Of a stretch of 64,000 bases of DNA, positions 47,795 through 60,658 are shown one piece after another. Both the position numbers and the translations under genes were made by a program. Every line of letters starts with the position of its first letter. Within the stretch, counting starts at the first letter, position 1. The notes below the pieces were generated by a model, which did not search any database, was not told where the DNA came from, and saw only the letters and a list, made by a program, of their open reading frames with translations. This DNA is from Coriolopsis trogii (Eukaryota > Basidiomycota > Agaricomycetes > Polyporales > Polyporaceae): contig JAHYIO010000001.1 in NCBI GenBank assembly GCA_020543525.1, positions 4,402,001 to 4,466,000 on the forward strand. The letters run 5' to 3'.

Positions 47795-49184
47795 ATGGAC
47801 GCCGTCCCGGATCCCCTCTTCCACGTCCTTCGCGTGTATGCCACCTTGCAGCCGCCAAAGTCGATACAGAAATGCGACATCTCGTTTATCTCCGCTCACG
47901 CTTTTGTCCTGGATCGTCTACTGCTGAACCCTCACTTCGTCGAGTTCCCGCCGTCTGAGCAGTATCAACTCACATTCTGGAAGTGGGCTATCGATTGGCT
48001 AGAAAGCCTAGCATCTGAAGAGGCATGAGCCTCCATGTATGTGCTATGACCTGTGCTAACTCTCGCGCGAAGGATGAAGTCGACGAGCGCATTTATACCC
48101 ACCATGTGGATCTCATGCGGAGCACCACATTGTGCGTGTTGTAAAAGAGCCTATAATGGCTTTGAAACCTTGCTGAGAATTGTTTTAGCAAGACCATAGG
48201 AGGCTCAAGGCCCGCAGCGTCCTATCTGACCTATCTCTGGCCTACGGAAGGACAGTTGGATCGACCGATCTACCCAGGATATGCGAGCGCAACGCTGCTC
48301 GAGTCGCGCACCACTATCGAGGCTGGTACCACTGGGCTACGGACATGGTCTGCCAGCTTGATTCTGGCGCAGTACATTCTCTCTCATCCAGGTACTGTCC
48401 ATTGATGTGCGGCGTACTCCTACGAGGACTCAACTTCGCTTGCAGAACTTGTCACCGGTCGCAGAGTTCTCGAGCTGGGCTGCGGAGTAGGCTTCCTAGG
48501 CACTGTTGTTGCATCCATACAAATGAGCAATCGCGCGTTTGCCGCCTCGTCTTTGTGGTTAACGGACGTCAACGAACCTGTCCTGCAGCGTTGTGAAGTA
48601 AATCTTGGCCTGCCGTGCAGTGCGTTCCAATTGTCTCCACTCTTAATACCACTCATATCTTCACAGACAGGTCTCATCTACATCCCGATGTGAATATTCG
48701 CCCACTTGACTGGTCAGATGCGATGGACCCTCTCAAGGCGCCTACACTCCGTGCACTCCTCGCAGAGGCACAACCAGATGTCGTCCTTGGAGCAGATCTC
48801 GTAAGTCATGCTCTCGCCTGTGTAATCCGAGTTGACATTATGTCCTCCCTGGCAGGTGTATGAACCATCTATTATACCCTTACTGGTCAATGTTCTGGCC
48901 GCCGCCCTTACACCGATAGGAGAAGGTCATGAACCTACCGCATATATCGCGCTCACAGTAAGGAACGAGCAGACGCTCTCCGACTTCATAGGACAGGCAG
49001 GTGAGAGTCGTCGTCCACCCCAAGGCGATCGTCAAGACCAATGTGACATCCAGAGCAACAACTCGCCGTACATGAGGTTGAGACCCTCCTTGTCGCCAGC
49101 AATATATTCACAGGAACGACAGAACTTGGCCAGGATGCAGCGCCGCAGTCCGTGAGAATATTGAAGGTCATGCAGCGGGAGTAG
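47795..49184 (+). CDS. EF2 lysine methyltransferase (EEF2KMT/FAM86, yeast Efm3 type)
   Basis: Exons 47795-48022, 48073-48131, 48189-48391, 48446-48619, 48667-48800, 48856-49000, 49054-49184; 357 residues. A FAM86-like N-terminal helical domain precedes the diagnostic RTTIEAGTTGLRTWSASLIL block and the SAM-binding motif RVLELGCGVGFLG (about 170-182). WLTDVNEPVLQRCEVN, the LDWSDAM stretch and PDVVLGADLVYEPSIIPLL complete the Rossmann fold. Known family role: trimethylates a lysine of elongation factor 2 in the cytosol. Intron 1 (48023-48072, 50 nt) has a GC donor; a CTAAC branch site sits 12 nt before its acceptor and no GT donor keeps the frame. Confidence 0.88.
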
Positions 49185-49335
49185 TAATGCATACATACCG
49201 TGATCATCCAACCTGAGAAGCCCTCGACACCAGGTTCCGCCAAGCAGTATGTAAGTCCCACGTTCCACGTGCGCCGAAGTACTTAAGAACAGAACTTGGA
49301 AAATCCAGCGCTCAGCCCTGTAGTGGCCCTCCACA

Positions 49336-50667
49336 ATGTGCTCTCTGCCGCCAGAGATATGGGATGACATATTTGCCTTAGCGTGCACAGACGGCGGCTA
49401 TACAGGTTGCTCCCTCGCGCTCTCCTCGCGCTTTCTGCATGCCCAGTCCTCGCGCTTCCGGTTCCATTCGTTGTCCATCGGCTCTCTTCTTGCCCTACAA
49501 CGGTTCATAGACTTGGCGCGCGTCCGCACCGCCGAAATTTCGCCTATCGTAATCCGCCATCTCTGGCTTTGGATCCCCTCTGGCTCCTCCACTGACCGGC
49601 CCTGGAGGGTGTGGCCGAGGTCGTCCGGAACCTGCGACTGGCAGGCGTACTACAGAGAAGCCCTGGTCAGCCTCCTAAGCCTCGCTGCATCGACGCTCCT
49701 CGCGCTGTGCCTCGTCATGAAACCCCCCTTCTGCTATGTACCCGCCTTTTCCTTTCCCTTTCCACAGCTCGAAGCACTGACGACAACAACGGGAACCCTG
49801 CCTTTCTCACTGTTTCCCTCACCACTCCCTCACATGCCCTCGCTCAGACGCCTCCACCTCGTCGGTGTAGACGCATTCGTCCGAGTAGCGAAGGCGCCGG
49901 AGACCCCTGTCATACACACCGCGCCCCTCACCCACCTCCGATTTTCCATGCTTGACCCCACTGCTACGGTGCGCACGCTCCAGACCACCTGCCATCATTT
50001 GGGCATCGAGTACCCATCGGCTGCGACCTCGGCTGCGGCCCGCGATTCCTCCACTCCCAAGCCACAGACAGCGACCCGCGTCGCCCCCCCGCATTCCCTG
50101 TATTGCAGCGTCATCGCGCACTGGGGCGACCTCGTCCCCGACTTCGACGTCTGACCTGTGGGTGAGGAAGCGGTGCTCCGGCCCAGAGTATACTACTATG
50201 GTCGCCGAGCGCTCGATGGGAGCGACGCTTTGGCGGACGCCGGACGCGCTGCTGTCGGCTCCAACAACCCGGACGGCGTGGCGGCAGGGGATGAGGGTGA
50301 GGGGCTCCGCGTTGTCGTGCTGCAGCGCTTCAGCCACGACTTCCGGTGGCGGGAGCGGCTCTGGGCGGACTGGGTGGACAGGATGCGAGGCGGCGCGGGG
50401 TGTTGGGTGGCTTCCGAAGAGGAGGAGGGAGCGCTGGAGAGGCGGGTTCGGGATCTGTCGGACCTGGTGTACGACTATGCGACAGGCACGTATGCTAACG
50501 GGGGAGGCGGGAATGAGGATGTGGAAGGCGTGCCTACTAGGGACGAAACAGTTGCAGGACATGAGCCGGAAGAGGACGATGCCGACCGGAGTCTCGACGA
50601 AGAGATGGCATACGAGAATGCGGGGCGTTGGAGAGTGTGTATGCGTATCGGATGTAGAATTGTCTGA
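49336..50667 (+). CDS. F-box protein
   Basis: Exons 49336-50099 and 50187-50667; 414 residues. The F-box is at the N-terminus: LPPEIWDDIFALACTDGG, CSLALSSRFLHAQSSRFRFH. A weak leucine-rich region follows (MPSLRRLHLVGVDAF, LTHLRFSML). The 87-nt intron removes an in-frame TGA at 50152 and has a CTGAC branch-like site; it joins PPHSL to VYYYGRRAL. The C-terminal RLWADWVDRMRGGAGCW matches the end of many agaricomycete F-box proteins, so the second exon belongs to the gene. Without splicing the protein would stop at 272 residues. Substrate-receptor role in SCF ubiquitin ligases is inferred from the family. Confidence 0.75.
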
Positions 50668-50856
50668 GAGTCATGTATACATATGTCTCAAAGTCATGTG
50701 CGATGCCACATGAGAGTCGCATACAGTGGTGTATGTGATGATCATGACTATGTTACATGTATATCCGAGTCCATCTATGGCATACACTTTGCGCAGGAGT
50801 TGTTACAAACACGTTATGTATCGGAAGGAGAACGGCACCGGTAGTGATAGTACCGC

Positions 50857-53125
50857 TCAAGCTGGAATGCCCTCAACAGGCCAACGAATCTCCCTCCAGT
50901 CCATGTCGTCCACAGTCTCCACTAAGAGCGTCTCCGGAGGATCTCCACCGCGCGCCCGCTGCTCTCGCCATCTATTCCTCCCCCTTTCAACCTCCTTGAT
51001 CCAGGACCTCAGACAGAAATCCTTATAGACAGCGTGACCCTCAATACCGTTCGGCAGTAGCATGTACGAACTCCAATCGTCGTTCATCAGACGAAGGGCA
51101 TCGTCAAGCCTGCGGGACGTATCGCGGAAGATCCAGAAGTCCGCGCACACGTAATCGTAGACGACGAAGAGACCTCCGACGTATAGGAGTACCTGCATGG
51201 GATCTGGGCGGTATAGGAGGGGAATGAGCTCTCCCGGGAGTTGCAGTGCGGTGCGTACATAGGATGCGAGTAGGTAATCCGGGCTAGCCCATTCCTCGAC
51301 GAGAAAATTGCTTGATGTGTCCCGACAGTGTGACTGCCAACCATAGCCTTCGTAGTTGGCATCAGATAGAAGTTCGACCCGCAAAGCGGAGGCGCGAGTC
51401 GAGAGGGAGGTGGCCGTATGGTACAAGGGCGATCGGTAGGTGGCCTGTTACCACCACTCAGTATGTGCTATCACAATTAGGGAATGTCACGTACAGGAAA
51501 TAGCGCCTCTTTTTCTCCGGGCGCCGGGGACTGGCAAGGGATAGCTGCAAAGGAAAAGGCGGAAACCAACTCGAAAGTGGCATCATCGGCACGAAGACTC
51601 GCAACAGCGAGTTCACCGAAGATATTGCCAACAACAAGGAGACCGTACGCCTCCACATACTCCAGTGATGCCTGTGCCCACAATGCGGGAAGCTTGTCAC
51701 AGAAGCCTAGCGGTCTGAGGTCGAGATGTGCTGGAGGAGCATCAACTTCATTCAGGTAATGGCCTGTGGGACAACGGGCAGACAGGATACGAGCTTCGTG
51801 ACACTCGTCTTGTGAAGACAAAGCTAGCACCCTGAAAGCAGACGCGCCGACAGCAACATGCAAAGTATGCCTCAGGTGTCCACTCTGCCAGCGGTTACAG
51901 TATCCTGCCATACGGAAGAAAACAGGTGTATCCGCAGTGGCTGGGTGCTTGTGAGAAGCACCTTGGCCGACAGTGACCTCCCAGACCGCAAAGTCTGATC
52001 GATACTGCAGGATTCTGTTGTCATAGTAGTCTCCGTACGTAGCAATGACCACTGAGCATGAATGTGCATCGGCCGTCCGCTGTGCGAAGTGGGCAGCAGT
52101 AGGAATGGCGTCCAGAGCTTGACGTGCGAGAACTGTGGTGCTTGGACGACCGGAGCGGGTCTGAAGTTTGTACACCGTGATGCTCGTTGGCTCAACAGTG
52201 ATTAGAAGCTGATCTGACAAGAACGCAGCTCGGCACGAACCCTACATAGCATGAAGTAAGTACAAGCTGGAGCTGCAAGTCACATACGACGCCTTACCTC
52301 GGGATCAAGGGTCGCACGTGGCGCATGTGAGGTTCTGGTTCGCCAGTTGAGGAGGTGCGGTTTCCCGATACCTTTGTGAACGCCACAGAAAACTATGTCC
52401 CCGTGAATAGCCATGGGCATCGAGAAGTCTGTGAAATGAGAATGATACTTAAACACAACCCTCTCTCCCTCGCGTACGAGGGAGACAATGACGAGAGCAG
52501 AATTGCTGTGCAGAATCTGAGCATCTGCGGACTAACAGAGTGATTTGACTCACTCACATTCCCCCAATACCAAGTGCGATGACATTCCCGTCCTCTCTCA
52601 CATGAATCCTCTCATCGACAATAGGGCCAGGAATCCGACGCTGCGCGACGATCATCCCGGCCGCAAAGTCATAACAAGTCAAAACACCTTCTTCCGAGTC
52701 CCTAGAGCTAACGAGCAAGTACTTCGATGATAGCCAAGCGACACACGTGATGATGTCCGGCCTATCGAGGCGTTTTACAGAGTGGGGCGCAGAGTCCTGG
52801 TCCCAAATTCGTTCAGTGGCGATGGCGTGGCGGACGTATGATTCAAGTTGATGAGCATCAAGGTGGACAAATTCAACCCGTCTCGGAGGAAGTAGAATGA
52901 CGCCTTCATGCTTATACCGGTCTAGTACGCCTAGCCAGACGGCTTTGAGCCGTGTCGCAGCGGTCATTATGCGACATGTCTACGCAAAGTACGGATTTCT
53001 CAGTAGCCGCTACAACTTCACACTTGAGATCCATATCTCACCTTTCGTACACTTAGAAGAGACTCAACATCGCAGTTCTGAAGTATAAGAATGGTAATGT
53101 CATCGTTCAAGTGTCGGAACAGCAT
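50857..53125 (-). CDS. F-box protein with propeller-like C-terminal region
   Basis: Exons (minus): 53125-53042, 52979-52558, 52460-52298, 52241-51495, 51444-50857; 667 residues. The F-box starts at LNDDITILILQNCDVESLLS and continues over intron 1 into TCRIMTAATRLKAVW. Downstream come beta-rich repeats (ITCVAWLSSKYLLVSSRD, GILTCYDF-like strands, DFSMPMAIHGDIVFCGVH, YGLLVVGNIFGELAV), as in agaricomycete F-box/WD40-like proteins. Acceptor 52461 is the only one giving an open frame through exon 3. It converges with the F-box gene at 49336. Probable SCF adaptor; target unknown. Confidence 0.78.
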
Positions 53126-53954
53126 CAAGTATAGCACGCAGTGAAGATATGGTGAGAAGGGAAAATGCAGATGGGTGACATCGGGGCATAAATTGGTGTG
53201 ACATATTAACACATCTCAGTCACGCTGTTGCAACTATATGTCATATACGACCGTGTCACAGTCAAACCAATCCGACAATTCCGCGTTACAACGTAGTCAC
53301 ATTCGAAACTTGTGCAGCTGTACTACTTGAATGGCTTCATGCCCCGATGGAGCATTGTTAAGATGCTTCCCGGGCCGGATGCGGATGCGACCTCCCAACG
53401 CGTCCTCACTGGCAGTCCTGTTATAACTCATCCCTCCGGAGGTTGATCAAGGTTGACGGTACGATAACCTCGCGATCTCGGTGAGCGGGAAGAACACATT
53501 GCAAATCCTGAAATTCAGCGTGTTCTCTAGTATGTAGATTCTCCGATGGCACAGGGCGAAGATCCCGATCACAATCATCATGCTATGAGCTTGGGACTCG
53601 GAGTTGGAAGTTGGCAGTGCGTAGTACTTACATCGTCTTATTCGCAGCGCGACGCTAACAAAGGCTGAACATACACTCTCCACACATGGTTGATAGAAGC
53701 TCATAAGACCTCTGTGCTCCACGACCACGCCATGGACGATTGCGAAGACGGTTGAGGCCAAGGGTTATGCGCATAACTTGTGCTGGAGATCGGGGACATG
53801 CGCCGGGCGGTGTAGTCGTACAACTGTGGCAGCATGCTCTCTGCTGGCCCAGTGGACGGAAGGGAGCCACTGCGACCAAATGAAATGGGAGCTCTATGAT
53901 CGAAATATTCATTGGCGGTAGTACGCTAATGAAGCCGGTGCTGTGCTGACTCAG
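53126..53954. other. Intergenic region, no supported gene
   Basis: Minus-strand frames at 53447-53761 and 53655-53912 overlap each other and show no domain. I do not call them genes. Confidence 0.4.
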
Positions 53955-54566
53955 TCAGGCGACCGATTGGTTCAAGTCGCTGTAGGTCCGACCCGTCCCA
54001 GTGAGGACTTGAGGATCTACTGCGGCTACGATGAGACGGTCCCGAACCTGGGATCGGGTCCTGCTGCGACCAGACAGTCCAGAGTCGTACGAATATGCAC
54101 TGGGTGGCTGGTCAGTATGCTCATCCGGGCTGCGGCTATGGCCCCATCGAGACGGGAGGCGACTTCCATGGAATCGGCTTTCTGACATATCTGAGTCGGA
54201 CATCGGCATGTAACTCGGGTTGGGTAGAAAAGTGGATGTCAATCATTGCGTTGCTACAATATTGCTCGCGGAACCATGCAGCAGGGAAGCCTCACCAGAG
54301 CACAAAGGAGCGTCGGCACAAGGGTCATCGGCATTCATCTGACTGGACGCATCCTCTGCCAAGCTTCTCGATGGTGATGAGGATGTGGACGACGTATAGG
54401 GAAGGGGTTCCATCCCTTGACTAACTGGTCTGCGTCTGGGTTCCTTGAACATCCGACGCAAATCGTAGATGACTGGCTTCCGACTGCTCCTGCTCCCGCT
54501 CGCCGATCCCTGAGGTTTAGCCGGGTTGAAGGCAAGGCGAGACAACTCCAGTCTATCGTGCACTTC
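53955..54566 (-). other. Open frames continuing in phase after the FunK1 stop
   Basis: Directly after the FunK1 TAG (54567-54569) the same frame stays open to a TGA at 54243 and then again to 53955. The first stretch includes SRSSRKPVIYDLRRMFKEPR, the second SRFHGSRLPSRWGHSRSP. Neither has a convincing own start. This may be a C-terminal extension reached by splicing, a decayed tail, or chance. Confidence 0.3.
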
Positions 54567-56988
54567 CTACTTCAAGGTCCAGTTTTGGTAAAGCGTTGCG
54601 CGAAGGATTGCCTCCATCTTGTTGTGGTTTCTGAGAGGAGATTGTGATGCCTTCGATGTCACGGAGCCACACTGCTGAGCGGGCTTGTCCTTCTCTGGGG
54701 TGTTCAAGATGATGACATCGTGGTCATTCTCGTTCTTAGGTTCGCCCTCGTCGTTCTCCAAGGGTACATCCAATGCTAAGAACTTGGCGCGGTCTGGAGC
54801 TCGCCAGGGCTTGTCCTCGCGAGCAGGAACGAAGTAGATATCGTTGTCGTCGTCGGCAGGGACAGGGACACAGTCGTAATGTTCCTTGAGAAGATTTGCC
54901 AACGGCTGCATGACCTGGCACAACGGATTGTTGGAGGCGAGTTTCACGAAGAGTTTGCCTCTTTGTATGAGATCGAGAGCTGTGTGCCCGCCGACTTCGA
55001 AACTCTCACCATTCTTGCGCGTGACCACCTCGTAATCATCATAGATATCTTTGACATGGATTGCAACCCAGTCGCGATTGGACGACCGTCGATGCGGGAG
55101 GTATACGAGCGCACTCCAGTTGAGTACATGGACGAATGACTCGAGGTCGTCTGGAAGTTGGTGAGGTAGCGATGGGAATCGCTTCAGCCGGGCTGACATG
55201 AACGTCCAGCTTCCCTACGTCACGCAAAGCACGTCAGTGACCTATGTGATACCGTGGCGTATACCAGTAATGTTGAAGACAGGCTCACCGATCGCGTCGT
55301 TTGTGCTGCGCCGCCGCCCTCTCCTTTCGCAAGGTCCCAATCTGCTAGAAGCCCTTTCACATCCATACTATCTGAATCGTTCGTTTCATCGTAGATGAGG
55401 ATATTGCCAACGCTGATGTCGCGATGAAGTAGTTGACAGTGCCTCCACACAAGCCTATGAGCTGTTGGGGGATTGTGAGTGACGTATGGCAAGATGACAG
55501 TGATCCACCGAACTTACCAGTCAAAGCGTTCGACACAGTTTTGAGGAGCTGCCAGCTGTTGTTGAATTGCACCAGAGGCCGACAAACCTCCTTGAGCACC
55601 AAGCGGAAGTGAACGTACTCGGTGCTAGGTGGGCGGATATTATCTTTCACAGTGAGGCTACGCTGCGAAGCACCTCCCGGCCCCGAGAGTACATCTCCGC
55701 CTCCGAGGAGGGTTGGGAAGTACATCTGGAATTCACGAGGCACTTTCTCCCTGATAAGCAGGTAGGTGTCGTATTCCGCGCGAACGCCCGGCAAATCGGG
55801 CCGTCCACTGTCCTTGATGAAGACGACCTGGTGGGAGACGATGTCGTACGCAACGAATCCACGAGTGCCTCGTCCCACGAGAGACCTGGGCGAGTTAACG
55901 GGACGTCCTACCAGGAATTGGCGACTGGAAGAAGGACTGCGTCGTGAGACACCCTGCATTTTGCCGTGCTCGTCCAACGAAAACGGACCGAACACAGTCA
56001 GCTTGTAAATAGGCCATCCTATGGTGCTTGCATGCTCAAGAGCCGTCCTGACCGTGTAATTGTCTGGAAATTGGGAGCTCAGAGCACGGAACGTAGCGGC
56101 CTCCTCCTCTGACGCAAGGGAAACGGTCGGATCATAGCCACGGCGCTGTCGGTCCAATCTGGACAAGCGATACAAAAAGTTACCGATGGTCTCGGGATGC
56201 TGCACGTAGCTGAACCGCGTGGAAGCAATGATTCCCGACCGGTCGAATCGCAGGAAAGCGGCAGTGTCGTTGTGGATGGATATCATGAAGAAGAACGTGC
56301 GATGCTGACGGTACATGGCGCCGACAGCGTAGTCGACGATCTGACTCCGCTCTTGAGACTCTGGAACAGGATGCAGCGATTTCGAAACAGGCTTCTTCGA
56401 CACTTTGATCTTTACGAGTAGTTCGGCCCATGCCCACGACACACGAGCCGTCGCAGATACCGGGGCAGGGTGAACCTCGTCTTCGTCACCCATGACTCCG
56501 CTCGTACTGCTTTGCGGATGTTGAGTCGACTCGGCACCACAAGCCGCCTCAGCTTCTACTTGGGTGGAGGGGTCGTGAACGAGCCAATCGCGCGGCCTCT
56601 GCTTTGGATAGATACCGAGGTCTGGCCGGGTAGAGTTACGGTGGGCAGACAACTGCGGCCCTGCGGCGGATGTGTCCGCGTGATTGTAGGTGCTGAGAGC
56701 TTCGTAGTCGGTCCACCCTGCTGCTTTTAGATGACCATTCACTCCGTCGCGCTATAATGCGGTTTAGCTCGGCTGAATGTACGCGACAGTGCCGTTACTC
56801 ACAATACCGTCATAGGAGGCAAGCTCGCCATGGTTGAGGTCCACTGCAAAGTTCGGAAACTTAATATAGGCCGGAGGATCCTCTCCAGGAACAAGGATGT
56901 GCACGAAGTCGTCACAGGAAACTATCTGCCAATTTGTCTCATTGTCCAGATCAAGACGTTTCAGCTGTTTGCCAGGGGAATCTCTCAT
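54567..56988 (-). CDS. FunK1 fungal-type protein kinase
   Basis: Exons (minus): 56988-56803, 56751-55518, 55461-55289, 55214-54567; 746 residues. The 5' end is the least certain; an acceptor-like CCAAG just upstream of 57005 means an earlier exon may exist. FunK1 (PF17667) features: RPDLGIYPKQ, a large insert-rich N-lobe with VGRGTRGFVAYD, the catalytic loop LLHRDISVGN (HRD at 486-488, Asn 493), DWDLAK in place of DFG (514-516), then GSWTFMSARL and DDLESFVHVLNW. The loop Asp and metal-binding Asp are both present, so activity is plausible. FunK1 kinases are expanded in mushroom-forming fungi and linked to multicellularity. Substrates are unknown. Confidence 0.85.
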
Positions 56989-57706
56989 GTGGACAGCGTT
57001 CTCCCGGAAGACTCCTTGGAGGGAAAGACAAGAGATCTCGCGGGTGAAGGTCCCGGTGTATGTGCAACGTGTATCGGAAGCTCGGAGTCTAGAGTGCAGA
57101 GTAGTTACGTCGAAGAGCTGGGAGGTTCTCTGGTAGTACTCATGTCTGAGCGATTGAAAAAGAGTGACAATGGGAGCTAAGCCACGTACCGATTTGCCCG
57201 GCTTTATAGTCAGAGAAATGTGACTGGCACCGCGATGTGCGACGACTTTCTTCCCTACTGGGGCGGAGAGGTGATCTGCAACTTTGCGCGTTGGCTGGCA
57301 CGTTCCACCTACGGAGACTCAAGGCAGCGAACACGAGGCGATTCTTTGCGGCGATGACATGGGCAGAGAGAGTCGTGTTGAACAGCAAACCCGCTAAGCG
57401 CTCACCGCCCGACTCCATAAGTATAAGCGCTCATCACAGCGTTGCCACCAGGCTCGCCCTCACCAAGTTCGACTGGCAATTGCTCGAGACACCTGCCCGG
57501 ACCCAGACCATGCAGAGTGTGGCTCCTCAAAACATTCACGGTCATCTGAACAATAGCGCGCGGCCCTGAGTGAGATCGTACTACTCCGAGTCGAACATCA
57601 CTGTTGTGCTGAGGAATGGTGTTGTCTGAGAAGATCTTAATATGACACTCATACCAGACTCGGAAGCTCATAGAACAGCATCGCATGTCGTACAAGTTTT
57701 CAACAG
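56989..57706. other. Intergenic region, no supported gene
   Basis: May contain an unrecognised first exon of the FunK1 gene (for example from an ATG near 57147). Otherwise short frames on both strands with no signature. Confidence 0.4.
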
Positions 57707-60165
57707 CTACCGGCCCTCAACATTCGATGACATCTGCAGTTCATGCAATGTCCGTTTCCGACTGGAAGAGACGAGGATGACGGGCGATCTATAAGTAGAG
57801 ATCCATGAGGAAGGTGAAGCACAATTGAAGACAACAAACGTTGACTTACATATGACCGGACTCGCTTCCCGAAGATATACATCGGAATCGATGCCAGCCA
57901 ACAGAACGCCTGACATCCTCCGAGAATAAGAAGCGCGACCTTCACACCACGACTGATGATGATGCCGTTTGCAAAGAATGTGGACGCATAGAGGACCATG
58001 TTCTTTGCAAAGTTCGTGACTGCCAGTATATGTAGTGCGTCCGCGCGGTGCGTGTCGAGTAGGTACGTGACAGCCGCAGACCCCGAGACGACCATGCTGA
58101 AGTTCATCATCCTGCGCCCAATTAATGGCCGAGTCAGCGATTTCACCGTGTCCTATTAAATTGCTAGCGAAGACGTACGTGATGCATGCCACAGCGCCAA
58201 TCCACGGCATGTTATGCTGGGTCCCGATGGCCCAACCGACATACCCAAAGATCCCGAAGAGCATGCCGAACATGAATACCAGCCGGAACTCGGGCTCGAA
58301 CGTGCCTCCGTTGCGCTTCGACATCCACACAACGCCCCTATCGTTCAGTGGTCCGGTGATGACCATGGCCAAGATGATTCCAACGATGCCACCCAGGTTC
58401 GTAAGGCCCTAACGTGGTGTCAAGTGAAATTTCACGATGAATCGGAAGAGATCGAAATCGCGTACAATCTGGGCAGCGTCAAACTTGTACTCCAGTGTGA
58501 AGATGGTCGAAGAACACAGCGGTACGAGACCTGCCGTGAGTCATTGAAGCACTGCCCGCACACGGCATGACAACTCTTACTTAGCCACACAGTCTGCATA
58601 CTGTACGCCAGAAATAGGAACCAAGTCTGGAGAAAGTGCATTAGTCGAGAATCAATCCACGCAGAGTACGCTCGCTTACCACAGGAGACAGGATGAAAGG
58701 GAAAGGTTTGAGAAAAATCCTCCACAGAGGCTCGTCCGAGAAGCTTCCGTTCCATAGCTTGAGCTGAGAGACGTGACTACTAGTGGTTGATGCATTGTGC
58801 ATGACGCTGACAATCTCTGGTTCGGAGATAGACTTCTCCACGCTTCCTCTGTCGCCATCTTGCTTATCGTCCTTCGCTTTTTCACGCTTGAATGTAGTCT
58901 GCAAATTTGTCGGTGAGATGTGGTACACCGTAGACGTAGGAGAAAACTGACCTCAGGCACGAAGAAGAACACCATGACAACGTTCAGTCCGAGCGCGATG
59001 CTGATGAACCAGAATCCAAACTCCCAAGTGAGATTCTGGATGACGTAGCTGCAAACCAGCGGTCCACTGAATTGTACATCATGAGTGTCGAGTTTCACAA
59101 CGTGAACCGTCGGGAAGAATGCCTACAGAGTTATTCCGGCCATTATTGAGAAATTCCAAATCACAGAGCGCGAACCTCGTTCGTGAACGCTGCACTTCTC
59201 GTCAATATCATCACCGTCCCGGGCCATGTATCTAATCAATTCACAAATAGATCTGCTCGAGTGTGGACGGGACGAGACTGCGACAAACAATTGAGACCTA
59301 GAGCTCGAGAGCAGGGATCATGAGCACTCACGCTTGTGCCGCAGACATTCCAAACCCTTGGAACACGCGCGACGCGCGAATCGAGGCAAGGTTGGGGCTC
59401 AGTGCGCACCAGATGCAAGAGATGAACATCTGTGCAGGATATATTAACGCTCGTTCTATCTGTCGTATGCATAGAGAAAAATACCGCTCACCAGGAACAC
59501 GGAGATCAAGTACACGATGCGATGGCCATATTTGACCGCCAGGGTGTTCTGTGCGAGCCTGAAAAGTCGGACGTTGGACGCGTGAGCATACACGCAGACG
59601 GTTCACGCACATGGATATCCCGAGTCCTAGGAGCAGTGCTCCGAACGATGACGTGATGTCGTCGACCGAGACGTCAAATTGCTTCGACAGCAGCATATAG
59701 CCTGCGCTGACAAGGGGCGACATTGCCCCGCTTAGGCTCGTCGCATAGCACCTGACCACACACCGCATTAAGTCTATGACCTCGACGCATAAGGGACGAA
59801 TAAGGCGACGTACAGCGTCCAAAAGCAAGCCTCCTTCTTCCATGTTGACCAGCCTGAGTTCAGTCTAAACCATCGAATCAGTGGTCCGCCGCTCACAATC
59901 CGCTTCATGAGTTCAGCTCACGGGTCCCGAGGATCGTCGGACGGCTGCGGGATTAGTACAACATGTGCATACTTTCCGGATCCGCGTTTCAAGTCTCGCG
60001 CCTCGTCAATGGCGATCTCGTGACCGTGCACTACTCCTTGGTCGGAAAGCAGCCCCGTACCGGGAACATTCTCTAGATAACGATCTTCTGCCCTCAAGCA
60101 GGATATCAGCCATCCGACCATAACCTATGGACTATGGCGCACTCACCTAGAATCCCAAACGCCAT
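57707..60165 (-). CDS. DHA1-type MFS transporter A
   Basis: Exons (minus): 60165-60147, 60087-59922, 59864-59814, 59751-59611, 59558-59492, 59429-59332, 59277-59245, 59189-59127, 59066-58952, 58898-58680, 58626-58581, 58530-58466, 58408-58179, 58111-57850, 57733-57707; 533 residues. A cytosolic N-terminus (LIPQPSDDPRDP) leads into LNSGWSTWKKEACFWTL, the place of the PLNW..R motif of fungal drug:H+ antiporters. It continues with SAGYMLLSKQFDVSVDDITS, SPNLASIRASRVFQGFGMSA (helix 4-type GFG), VHERGSRSVIWNF (the A-like loop), a charged central loop and six further helices. The family exports drugs, polyamines or metabolites at the plasma membrane. Tandem paralogue of transporter B, with the same intron positions. 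Confidence 0.88.
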
Positions 60166-60658
60166 GAGTGACTAGCTGGTTCACTCGAGGATTCGTCGTC
60201 CTGGAAAGAAGCAGACCTATATAGACGATGGCAGAGTCACGGATTCCCACTAGCGTGGAGTCTCAACGTATCTATAGTATTGGGAGGCGCTCATTGAATG
60301 GCAAGGTCGTCTATAGGAAGATCGCTACAGTCATCAAGTGACCGGCCCTGCAAATGCAGTTAAGCGTAAAACGGAATATGTCTCTCATGCACGCGAGGGG
60401 GCTTTTGGATCGTGAGTATGTTGCAGAGCGTTCATATATCCGGATGGATTCAAAGGCAGGATGCACTCGCCTCTCGCTCTCACATCTACATAGTCCGGAG
60501 ACTTCTGATAGCGATCACCTATCATACACACATGTGCTACACGTCCATCTGTTGGCGTACGTCAGTAGAGTACTATAGGACGTACACACTGAGATCAACA
60601 CAGACCTCTTCTTGTCTCCATGTCCGTCTTGCATATGGTTGACCCTCAGAGCATGTCA
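60166..60658. other. Intergenic region between the two DHA1 genes
   Basis: Promoter of transporter A and 3' flank of transporter B. Nothing else seen. Confidence 0.45.

Noticed and set aside
49819..50562. 247-codon minus-strand frame
   Set aside because: Antisense to the F-box gene; it has no recognisable features and depends on high GC.
53447..53912. Two overlapping minus-strand frames as a small membrane protein
   Set aside because: No consistent splice model joins them, and no signal peptide or domain is evident.
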